DNA from: Methanolobus sp.
GTDB lineage: Archaea; Halobacteriota; Methanosarcinia; Methanosarcinales; Methanosarcinaceae
Length of the DNA stretch: 51,333 bases
Assembly: GCA_021767785.1 (NCBI GenBank)
Contig: JAASSR010000005.1
Coordinates: forward strand, 1 to 51,333
Direction of reading: 5' to 3'
The first letter of the stretch is position 1, and each line of letters begins with the position of its first letter. The notes under the pieces are model-generated. The model was not told the DNA's origin and ran no database searches. It was given only the letters and a program-made list of their open reading frames with translations. Positions 1-7,061 of this stretch are shown piece by piece. The position numbers and the translations under genes were made by a program.

Positions 1-110
1 CACAGCGGCAGGGAAATTCCTGTACCCATACCGAACACAGAAGATAAGCCTGCCAGCGTTCTCTGCTGTACTTAAGTACGAGAGTCTTTGGGAAACAGAG
101 ATCGCTGCCA
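1..110 (+). rRNA. rrf: 5S ribosomal RNA (5' end cut by window edge)
   Basis: The first 110 bases match the archaeal 5S rRNA pattern: the conserved CCGAACACAGAAG segment (about 33-45), the AAGCC that follows it, and GGGAAAC near 90. The closing helix strand CGCTGCCA ends near 110. The first roughly 8-10 bases lie outside the window. A 16S-23S-5S operon presumably lies upstream. The 3' end is placed from helix I pairing and may be off by 1-3 bases. Confidence 0.93.
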
Positions 111-677
111 GCTCACTTATAATACTAAATTAAAACCTGCTTTTTTCCTGCAATACTTGAGTAAATGCATAGATGGAACTCTAACCTTTTAATGATCTTA
201 ATCAAATAAAGATTAAAATGAATATCTTTTTGTTTTGTCAGTAAAGCATAAATCTGTCACGCGCAAAGCGCGGCACATTATATATTTTTGAAGAAGAATG
301 TGCTACATTTTAATTAAAATTTGTTATTTATATAAATTGGGATTAATATTATGTATAATATTGTTTATCTTATATACTCAAAAGCACCTTTATAGAATAA
401 CTTACGTGCTAATATTGTTTCTCTCTTGTTCAATAAATGGGGCTCAACAGCCCTCCTTTTATTTTTTTGATTTGATTTACTCTTATACTGTAAGTTTTAT
501 CCAGCCCTGTACAGGTATTGCTAATTTTTTCCTTTTCCCTATTTGCCTCCTCAACAAATCTGCCCTATCCCTCCCATTTTTCGGTTTAAGAACATTACTA
601 TTGCGAGAGCACCTATCGGAAATAATTATACGGATTAAAACAAATGTTCACAAGAATAGTACAATGTGGGGAATCAA
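111..677. other. AT-rich intergenic region, 5S rRNA to flavoprotein gene
   Basis: This stretch of more than 550 bases holds no convincing gene. It contains a T-run after the 5S gene (near 140), an isolated GC-only hairpin CGCGC-AAA-GCGCG at 260-272, and a TATA-like TTATATATTT at about 278-287 that could drive the downstream flavoprotein gene with a long leader. An open frame at 298-681 is extremely rich in Leu/Ile/Tyr/Phe, has no SD, and overlaps the real gene, so I do not call it. Confidence 0.5.
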
Positions 678-2102
678 ATGAAAGAATATGATCTAATTAT
701 TATTGGCTCCGGCTCAGGTATGAACTATGTAAATGCAATGCTGGATGTAGATCCTGAGATGAAAGTAGCTCTCATCGACAAGGATGAACCTGGAGGAATA
801 TGTCTTACAAGAGGCTGCATTCCCTCAAAAATACTTCTTTACCCGGCAGAGATTGTACGGGATATTGAAAAAGCAGGTGATCTCGGTATAAGTGCATCTA
901 TCGAAAATATTGATTTTAAGGTAGTAATGGAGAGGATGCGTTCATATGTATCAGAAGACATTGAAAACGTAAAACATGGTTACACTCATATTCCCAGACT
1001 GGACTTTTACAATGAAACGGCAGAGTTCATATCCCCGTATACTCTGAAGGTAGGTGATGAGATCATCAGCGCTGAAATGATCTTCCTGTGCACTGGTTCA
1101 AAGCCTTCTATTCCTCCTGTAAAAGGTCTTGAAGATATTGGTTATCTTACCAGTGATGATGTATTGAAACTGAATGAATTGCCTGAGAGTCTTGCTATCA
1201 TAGGTGGTGGGTATATTGCAGCGGAATACGGTCATTTCTTTTCAGCAATGGGTTCAAAGGTCACTGTAATTGGCAGGAACCCAAGATTAATTCCTGAAGA
1301 AGAGCCGGAAGTATCGATTCTGGCAAAAAAAATGATGTCTGAATATATGAATATACTCACTGATTATGAGGTTGTGGAAGTAAAATCCTCTTCATACACT
1401 AAAAAGGTAATAGCCAAAGATCGTCAGACAGGTGAAAATAAAGAGATCATAGTTTCAGATGTTCTTGTGGCTACAGGCAGGAGTCCGAATACCGATATTC
1501 TGAAACCGGAGCTTGGAGGAATCGAAACTGATGAATATGGCTGGATAAAGGTTAATGAGCATCTGGAAACTTCCATGGACAATGTCTGGGCTTTTGGCGA
1601 TGCCAACGGAAAATACCTTTTCAAACATGTTGCAAATCATGAGTCAACAGTTGTCTATTATAATGCTGCACTAAAAAAGAAGGCAAAAGTAGATTATCAT
1701 GCGGTTCCATACGCGGTTTTCTCGTATCCTGAGGTTGCCGGTGTGGGAGTGACCGAGAGGCAGGCTATTGATGAATACGGAGAAGAGAATATTGTCATAG
1801 GTTTCTACCGTTTCCAGGATACTGCAAAAGGCGTGGCAATGTCTCTTGGGGATGAGTTTGTAAAGGTAATATTGGAAAATGGTTCTCAAAAGATACTTGG
1901 TGCTCACATAATAGGTCCCCAAGCTTCAGTTCTCATACATCAGATAATACCGTTAATGTATACTGATACTCAGGATGCAGGTCCTGTAATGTATGCCATG
2001 GACATTCATCCGTCCCTGAGTGAAGTAGTTAAAAGAGCATTTTATTCCAGAGTGCCTGTCAATGAATATCACATGATAATGCAGGCCTATGGATTGGAAT
2101 GA
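678..2102 (+). CDS. Dihydrolipoamide dehydrogenase-like flavin disulfide oxidoreductase
   Basis: A class I pyridine-nucleotide disulfide oxidoreductase of 474 residues, the usual length for the family. An FAD-binding GSGSG motif lies near residues 10-14. The redox-active pair CLTRGC is at residues 42 and 47. A second dinucleotide fold with GGGYIAAEYG sits near 180, an FAD-contact motif FGDANG near 310, and the C-terminal HPSLSE motif carries the active-site His. The family moves electrons between NAD(P)H and a disulfide substrate. I chose ATG 678 because a GTGGGG SD sits about 7 bases upstream; GTG 666 would only add MGNQ. No 2-oxoacid dehydrogenase genes are nearby, so the substrate is open: lipoamide, another small disulfide, or a soluble protein. 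Confidence 0.88.
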   Translation: MKEYDLIIIGSGSGMNYVNAMLDVDPEMKVALIDKDEPGGICLTRGCIPSKILLYPAEIVRDIEKAGDLGISASIENIDFKVVMERMRSYVSEDIENVKHGYTHIPRLDFYNETAEFISPYTLKVGDEIISAEMIFLCTGSKPSIPPVKGLEDIGYLTSDDVLKLNELPESLAIIGGGYIAAEYGHFFSAMGSKVTVIGRNPRLIPEEEPEVSILAKKMMSEYMNILTDYEVVEVKSSSYTKKVIAKDRQTGENKEIIVSDVLVATGRSPNTDILKPELGGIETDEYGWIKVNEHLETSMDNVWAFGDANGKYLFKHVANHESTVVYYNAALKKKAKVDYHAVPYAVFSYPEVAGVGVTERQAIDEYGEENIVIGFYRFQDTAKGVAMSLGDEFVKVILENGSQKILGAHIIGPQASVLIHQIIPLMYTDTQDAGPVMYAMDIHPSLSEVVKRAFYSRVPVNEYHMIMQAYGLE

Positions 2103-2130
2103 ACTGAATAGTGGAAAAATATAGAATAGA

Positions 2131-2164
2131 AGAGAGAACTAAGTTCTCTCTGTATGATTTTTTA
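2131..2164. terminator. Bidirectional terminator hairpin between convergent genes
   Basis: A perfect 10-bp inverted repeat AGAGAGAACT / AGTTCTCTCT (2131-2140 and 2142-2151, one central base) is followed by T-rich sequence on the plus strand. It lies between the flavoprotein stop at 2102 and the converging binding-protein stop at 2173, so it probably ends both transcripts. Confidence 0.65.
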
Positions 2165-2172
2165 TTGTTTTT

Positions 2173-3075
2173 TTATTCCTGGGTTCCAAGAACTTCATCG
2201 ATCTTCTCTGGATGTTCATCGAGCCACTTAGCAGCCGCTTCTTCGGGGGTCATTCCAGCATCGATGTCGATCATAATGGATTCAATATCAGAAAGGTCCA
2301 TTTCAAAATTCTGGATAAGCTGATTAAACTCAGGTCTGTCCTCTTCGAAACCTGTTCTTGTAAGGATTATAAGGTCATCACTTTCTCCGTAAACTCCCTG
2401 TGAATCTTCAAGGAATTTCAGACCTTCCATACGGGCAAATGTCCAGTGTGGTCTCCATAGGGTTACTACTACCCACTCTTCATTATCTATCTTGTCCTGA
2501 AGTTCAGTAGCCATTCCAACGGTACTGCTGGAGTATATCTCATATCCCTCAAGTTCGTAATCTGCAACACAGCTTTCAGTATTTTGCATGATACCGGCAC
2601 CTGGCTCGATTCCGCTGATCTGACCATTGAACTTGCTGGCATTGCCTTTAAGTTCCTCTATAGTGTCTATAGGAACGTATTCAGGAACTACAAGACCGCA
2701 TTTTGCACCTGTGGCAACAACCTGTGCCTTATTCAGGTCTTCTCCGTATTGTTCCCAGTAAGGTGCCTGGGTTGCAGGTAACCATGCATGGAATAGAACA
2801 TCTATATCCCCCTGTGCTGTTGCCTGGTAAAGACCTCCAAGATCTGCGCTAACAGTTTCGTATTCGTATCCTCCTTCATCGAGGATCTGGAAGAATACAT
2901 TTGCAGCAGCACGTGAGTCATCCCACTGTACTACTCCTATCTCTACTGGTTCCTGTGTAACTTCTTCTGTTATGTCCTCTGTTGCATTTTCTGCATCCTG
3001 TGTAGTACAACCTGAAATGATCAGGGTACTTGCTACTATTAGACATATTAATATCTTTAAAAGCTTGGATCTCAA
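2173..3075 (-). CDS. Glycine betaine/choline-type ABC transporter substrate-binding lipoprotein (second copy)
   Basis: An OpuAC/ProX-type binding protein of 300 residues. The N-terminus is a lipoprotein signal: basic MRSK, a hydrophobic core, then the lipobox ISGC with the modified Cys near residue 23. An acidic Thr/Glu linker follows. Three Trp-bearing segments typical of the aromatic betaine cage are present: VVQWDD, HAWLPATQ and TLWRPHWTF. It would capture compatible solutes outside the membrane and deliver them to the permease encoded upstream. The start is a TTG preceded by a strong GAGGTGAT. It is the last gene of the transporter operon and a paralogue of the gene at 3156-4052, with sequence clearly diverged from it. 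Betaine is the family default; proline betaine, choline or carnitine remain possible. Confidence 0.9.
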   Translation of the reverse strand: MRSKLLKILICLIVASTLIISGCTTQDAENATEDITEEVTQEPVEIGVVQWDDSRAAANVFFQILDEGGYEYETVSADLGGLYQATAQGDIDVLFHAWLPATQAPYWEQYGEDLNKAQVVATGAKCGLVVPEYVPIDTIEELKGNASKFNGQISGIEPGAGIMQNTESCVADYELEGYEIYSSSTVGMATELQDKIDNEEWVVVTLWRPHWTFARMEGLKFLEDSQGVYGESDDLIILTRTGFEEDRPEFNQLIQNFEMDLSDIESIMIDIDAGMTPEEAAAKWLDEHPEKIDEVLGTQE

Positions 3076-3155
3076 ATTATCACCTCTAATATTTGTACTA
3101 ATGATAGGTTAGTTAATTAAAAAAAAGAAATAGGGATGAAATAAGGATAATTTCC

Positions 3156-4052
3156 TTATGCAGCATCGCCTATCCATTCATTTACCTTTTCAGGATTTGC
3201 ATCTACCCACTTTTGAGCAGCTTCTTCTTCTGGAACACCATCTGCAAGGTCTGCCATTACAGACTGGATGTCATCATGTGTCCACTCAAATCTGCTGATT
3301 ATTCCATAGAGTTCAGGCTTATCTTCCTGAAGTCCCTGTCTTGCCAGGGTTTCAACGTGGTCTGCTTCACCATAGACTCCCTGTGGGTCATCAAGATATT
3401 TCAGATCGAATTTATTGAATGTCCAGTGTGGTGTCCATAGTGTTACAACGGTCCACTCTTCATCTTCAATTGAACTCTGAAGGGAAGCTGCCATACCTGC
3501 ACTGCTGCTTGCTACAAGCTCATAATCCAGACCATATTCATCTATGGCAGTTTCTGTTGTAGACATGATTCCGGCTCCAGGGTCGATACCAATGATCTCA
3601 CCATTGAACTGTTCCTTATTTTCATTGAGTTCTTCAATTGAATCAATGTCCACGTATGTTGGAACCACAAGTCCTATACGACAGTCTTCAAGATTTACTG
3701 CTACACTGTCTATCTGGTCGCCATACTGTTCCCAATAGTTCTTCTGGGTCTTCGGAAGCCATGCGGAAGTTGTAAAGTCGAACTGGCTGTCGGCAAGACC
3801 CTGGTAGAGAGCACCTGCATCTACAGCTATTATTTCTACATCATAACCTGCCTGCTCAAGGACAAGTTTCATGACATTGGTACTGGCTATCTCGCCATCC
3901 CAGAGAACATAGCCGATACTTGCTTCCTTTGTTACGGTCGCTTCATCTGTTCCATTATTATCTCCGGTTGTGTCCTGATCAGTACATCCGCTTACCATGA
4001 CAAGCATGGCAAGCATTATAAGTACTGAAAAAAACTTGATTTTTTCTTTCAT
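3156..4052 (-). CDS. Glycine betaine/choline-type ABC transporter substrate-binding lipoprotein (first copy)
   Basis: An OpuAC-family binding protein of 298 residues with a lipoprotein signal peptide (MKEK, hydrophobic core, VSGC lipobox near residue 23) and a Thr/Asp-rich linker. The Trp-containing ligand segments YVLWDG, SAWLPKTQ and TLWTPHWTF match those of the next gene. PGAGIMSTTE is also shared almost unchanged between the two proteins, as PGAGIMQNTE. The gene lies 77 bases after the permease, with a small hairpin in the gap, and is followed by the second copy. GTGAT just upstream of the ATG serves as ribosome site. Role: osmoprotectant capture at the cell surface. The two copies may differ in affinity or in solute. 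Confidence 0.9.
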   Translation of the reverse strand: MKEKIKFFSVLIMLAMLVMVSGCTDQDTTGDNNGTDEATVTKEASIGYVLWDGEIASTNVMKLVLEQAGYDVEIIAVDAGALYQGLADSQFDFTTSAWLPKTQKNYWEQYGDQIDSVAVNLEDCRIGLVVPTYVDIDSIEELNENKEQFNGEIIGIDPGAGIMSTTETAIDEYGLDYELVASSSAGMAASLQSSIEDEEWTVVTLWTPHWTFNKFDLKYLDDPQGVYGEADHVETLARQGLQEDKPELYGIISRFEWTHDDIQSVMADLADGVPEEEAAQKWVDANPEKVNEWIGDAA

Positions 4053-4095
4053 TTTATCACTACTCTAAATATCACTATACTGAGTATTCATTGAA

Positions 4096-4109
4096 AGCCC
4101 ATTTGGGCT
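4096..4109 (-). other. Intercistronic hairpin between permease and first binding-protein gene
   Basis: AGCCCA-TT-TGGGCT forms a perfect 6-bp stem (4096-4101 with 4104-4109) in the 77-base gap after the permease stop. Such structures in ABC operons can act as processing or stability elements that raise binding-protein mRNA relative to membrane subunits. That role is inferred from position only. Confidence 0.4.
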
Positions 4110-4129
4110 GTAAGGTTTAATAAGTTTTA

Positions 4130-4960
4130 TTATTTTGGTGTAAGATTCTGCGTGAGCCTGTCAAGTACAATTGCAATTATCACAATTCCAAGACCTGCTT
4201 CAAATCCCTGTCCTATGTCTACTCTCTGAATACCTACAAGCACCTGATATCCAAGTCCTCTTGCACCGATCATGGCCGCAATTACAACCATGGATAATGA
4301 GAGCATTATACACTGGTTCACACCTGCCATTATTGTAGGAAGTGCTACTGGCAGTTCTACTTTAAACAGTTTTTGCAGCGGAGTTGTACCAAATGCAGTT
4401 GCCACTTCATTTAATTCCACTGGTACCTGGCGTATACCAAGGTTAGTAAGACGTATGGCAGGCGGCATTGCAAACACGATGGTTGCAACAAGTCCGGGGA
4501 CATTTCCCAGTCCGAAAAAAATAACTGCGGGAATAAGATATACAAAAGAAGGCATTGTCTGCATAAAGTCAAGTATTGGTTTGACCACATGGAAGATCGT
4601 TTCATTCTTTGCAGCCAGAATTCCCACAGGAATACCCACCATAAGAGCCACAAGTGCAGATGCTAACACCAGGGCAATAGTTTCCATTGAAAGGCTCCAT
4701 AGCCTCATGTTATCAATTAATAGAAATCCTATTGCAGTTCCGATTGCAAGTGTCAGGTTCTTTCTGGATACAAGGTAGACTAATACGGTAATTAAGACAA
4801 TAAATGCAATAGGCGGCAAAAACATTAGTATATCTTTAAATCCGGATATAAGAAAATCAATGAAAGTACTGAATATATCCATCAAAAAACCGAAATAATC
4901 ATTCAACCAGTAAACACCTGATTCAACAGCTTCACCTACAGGTATTTCAGGTAACAGCAT
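4130..4960 (-). CDS. Glycine betaine/proline-type ABC transporter permease
   Basis: A ProW/OpuAB-type permease of 276 residues with about six hydrophobic segments. The N-terminal part (residues 1-60) resembles the ProW amphipathic region and first helices. The transport core includes the coupling (EAA-like) loop around VELNEVATAFGTTPLQKLF, which docks on the ATPase, and a following GARGLG turn. The ATG follows the ATPase stop by one base, with GGAGGAT as SD inside the end of the ATPase gene, so the two are translationally coupled. It forms the membrane channel for osmoprotectant uptake. Confidence 0.92.
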   Translation of the reverse strand: MLLPEIPVGEAVESGVYWLNDYFGFLMDIFSTFIDFLISGFKDILMFLPPIAFIVLITVLVYLVSRKNLTLAIGTAIGFLLIDNMRLWSLSMETIALVLASALVALMVGIPVGILAAKNETIFHVVKPILDFMQTMPSFVYLIPAVIFFGLGNVPGLVATIVFAMPPAIRLTNLGIRQVPVELNEVATAFGTTPLQKLFKVELPVALPTIMAGVNQCIMLSLSMVVIAAMIGARGLGYQVLVGIQRVDIGQGFEAGLGIVIIAIVLDRLTQNLTPK

Positions 4961-4961
4961 T

Positions 4962-6155
4962 TTAATCCTCCTCCTTCATCGCCAGGGCACCAAGTATGCT
5001 ACCTCTGACTATTACTCCTAAGAGCTTTTTATTATCATCAACAACAGCTTTTGGTAAAGCGTTCTCTGCCATAATGGGTATTATTTCATTTATAGGCATA
5101 TCAGGAGCTATCATAGGAATATCTGTTATCATTACATCCTTGATCTTCTTCTTTTCCTTAGCTGCCTGAGCAGCATCATCAACACACAACATACCCTTTA
5201 TTTTCTTATCAGGATCCACTACGAATATGGATGATATCCCATGTTTTTTCATAAGTTGCAGTGCAACTGTGATCTCTGCGTTGATGGATACGACCGGATC
5301 AGGACGCTTCATGACATTATCTGCAGTAAGTATTTTTGTCCTGTCAACACCGGCAACGAATTCTGATACATAGTCATCTGCCGGTTTTGTCAAAATTTCC
5401 TCTGCAGTTCCTATCTGGGATATCATTCCATCTTTCATGATAGCTATACGATCTCCCAGTTTAAGGGCTTCATCCAGATCATGGGATACAAAAACAATTG
5501 TTTTTTTGAGTTTGTCCTGAAGTGCGATCAATTCATCCTGCATTTCGGATCTTATTAAAGGGTCAAGTGCACTGAAAGCTTCATCCATTAGCATTATATC
5601 AGGATCTGTGGCAAGTGCACGTGCAAGTCCTACTCTTTGTTGCATTCCACCACTTAACTGTGATGTTTTACTTGATTCATGACCTTTCAGGCCCACTTTT
5701 GCAATAGCTTCCTCAGCTTTAGCATACCTTTCATTTTTTGGTACACCTTGTATCTCAAGTCCGAAAGCAACGTTATCTATAACAGTTCTGTGAGGAAGCA
5801 GAGCAAAGCTCTGGAAAACCATACTCATCTTCTTTCTTCTGGCTTCTGTTAGTTCCTTATCTGTCATGGTGGCAATATCATCTCCATCAATGAGGATATG
5901 CCCATCACTGGGTTCTATAAGGCGGTTCAGACAGCGTAAAAGAGTTGATTTTCCCGAACCAGAGAGTCCCATAAGTACAAAAGTCTCACCTTCATAAACA
6001 TCAAAATTAACATTATAGAGACCGACTGTTTGCTTTGTTCTTTCAAAAACTTCCTGTTTTGAAACCCCTTGCTCAATTAAAGAAATTGCTTTTTGAGGCT
6101 TCTTGCCAAACACTTTAGCAAGGTTGCGTACTTCTATTTTTTTTGTTCTGCTAAT
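4962..6155 (-). CDS. Glycine betaine/proline-type ABC transporter ATPase with CBS pair
   Basis: A ProV/OpuAA-type ATPase. Walker A GLSGSGKST, signature LSGGMQQRVGLARAL, Walker B IMLMDEAFSALD and the switch His (VSHDLDEAL) are all present. A CBS-domain pair, known in OpuA to sense ionic strength, occupies roughly the last 110 residues. The first canonical start is GTG at 6113, but the frame stays open upstream and encodes KKIEVRNLAKVFG, the conserved beginning of this family. The upstream stop at 6165-6167 leaves no ATG, GTG or TTG. GAGGT at 6162-6166 sits six bases before an ATT at 6153-6155, so I place the start there (397 residues), an AUU initiation. The gene leads the operon and is probably osmoregulated. 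Confidence 0.88.
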   Translation of the reverse strand: MSRTKKIEVRNLAKVFGKKPQKAISLIEQGVSKQEVFERTKQTVGLYNVNFDVYEGETFVLMGLSGSGKSTLLRCLNRLIEPSDGHILIDGDDIATMTDKELTEARRKKMSMVFQSFALLPHRTVIDNVAFGLEIQGVPKNERYAKAEEAIAKVGLKGHESSKTSQLSGGMQQRVGLARALATDPDIMLMDEAFSALDPLIRSEMQDELIALQDKLKKTIVFVSHDLDEALKLGDRIAIMKDGMISQIGTAEEILTKPADDYVSEFVAGVDRTKILTADNVMKRPDPVVSINAEITVALQLMKKHGISSIFVVDPDKKIKGMLCVDDAAQAAKEKKKIKDVMITDIPMIAPDMPINEIIPIMAENALPKAVVDDNKKLLGVIVRGSILGALAMKEED

Positions 6156-6215
6156 TTTAATACCTCAGTTGAGAGAAGATCATTTGAATTACTTTCACTT
6201 ATTTTTGTCTAGGCA

Positions 6216-6246
6216 ACCTATATTAACTTATCGTTTTAATATAGGT
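6216..6246 (-). promoter_or_regulatory. Promoter/operator palindrome of the betaine transporter operon
   Basis: A perfect 11-bp inverted repeat, ACCTATATTAA at 6216-6226 and TTAATATAGGT at 6236-6246, with a 9-base spacer. It begins 61 bases before the proposed start of the ATPase gene. Each arm contains a TATA-like core, so on the minus strand the upstream arm can serve as a TATA box and the whole as a regulator binding site. No other element in the 6156-6392 gap looks as ordered. Confidence 0.55.
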
Positions 6247-6392
6247 AAAAAGTAAGTATTATATTATTTTGTTTTGGTTATTATCCTATATAATTTTTTT
6301 AAATCTATAATCAAATTATATGCAGGATGGAATATACAAATAAACTCATATATTAATTTGTTTTCCAAAATAAAGATTTCAAACAATTAGTG

Positions 6393-6855
6393 TTAACCTT
6401 CTCTTACATTTACCGGTATTTCATATATAAAAGTGCTGCCTTTTTCGGGTTCACTGTTCACCCATATAGTTCTATCATGCAGTTCTACAAATTTTCTTAC
6501 AAGAGCAAGCCCAAGGCCGGTACCTTCATAAAGGCGATTGAAACCGTTATCTATTTGTGTGAATGGTTGAAACAGTTTTTCTTGTTCTTCCCTGGAATTG
6601 CCAATGCCGTTGTCAATTATCCGTACATGTAATCCATCAGCTTTTCTTGTAATATATATTTTGACCTTTGATCTTTTCCGCAGGGATATTGACAAATTCT
6701 GCAAAAGAAGGGTTACATCCAAGATATTTTCCTTCAGTATCCTTGAAAAAGACCATATCAGGAATAGAATTTAAAAGTCCTGTAAGCTTTGATGTTTTTT
6801 TATTAAGCTCTCTCTGGTTGATCCGATGCTCTTTGACAAGGTATCCCATACTCAT
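6393..6855 (-). pseudogene. Sensor histidine kinase remnant: PAS start joined out of frame to HATPase end
   Basis: Two minus-strand frames form one broken gene. From 6855 down to about 6670 the frame encodes a helical stretch and a PAS-domain beginning (LNSIPDMVFFKDTEGKYLG, then FAEFVNIPAEKIKG). The sequence then changes frame and continues, to 6393, as the second half of a HATPase domain (IIDNGIG, then EGTGLGLALVRKFVELH and a final GSTF). The rest of PAS, the HisKA phospho-acceptor region and the N-box of the ATPase are missing. The simplest reading is an internal deletion of several hundred codons that also shifted the frame. Neither piece could work alone as a kinase. Confidence 0.82.
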
Positions 6856-7061
6856 TCTCTTGAATTACACTATTTCTTTTAAAGGGAAGCTTTGTTAAGA
6901 GAATTAGAGTACTAATGTTAGTATATTAATATTTTTTTGATACACAGATGTTCATTTGAGTGAAAAAATATAATATCAATACAAAAATCAGAAAAGTTGT
7001 AAGTTTAAATTAATCTGCAAAAAAAGTAAAAAAGGGTGAAAATCCCTTTACAATATTACTT

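Noticed and set aside
298-681. Open frame of 127 codons before the flavoprotein gene
   Set aside because: Composition is dominated by Leu, Ile, Phe and Tyr as expected from AT-rich non-coding DNA, there is no SD, and it overlaps the real gene start.
4272-4778. 168-codon frame antisense to the betaine permease
   Set aside because: It is a shadow of the permease: the permease strand has full family motifs, and the antisense product is Ser/Thr/Ile rich with no recognisable domain.
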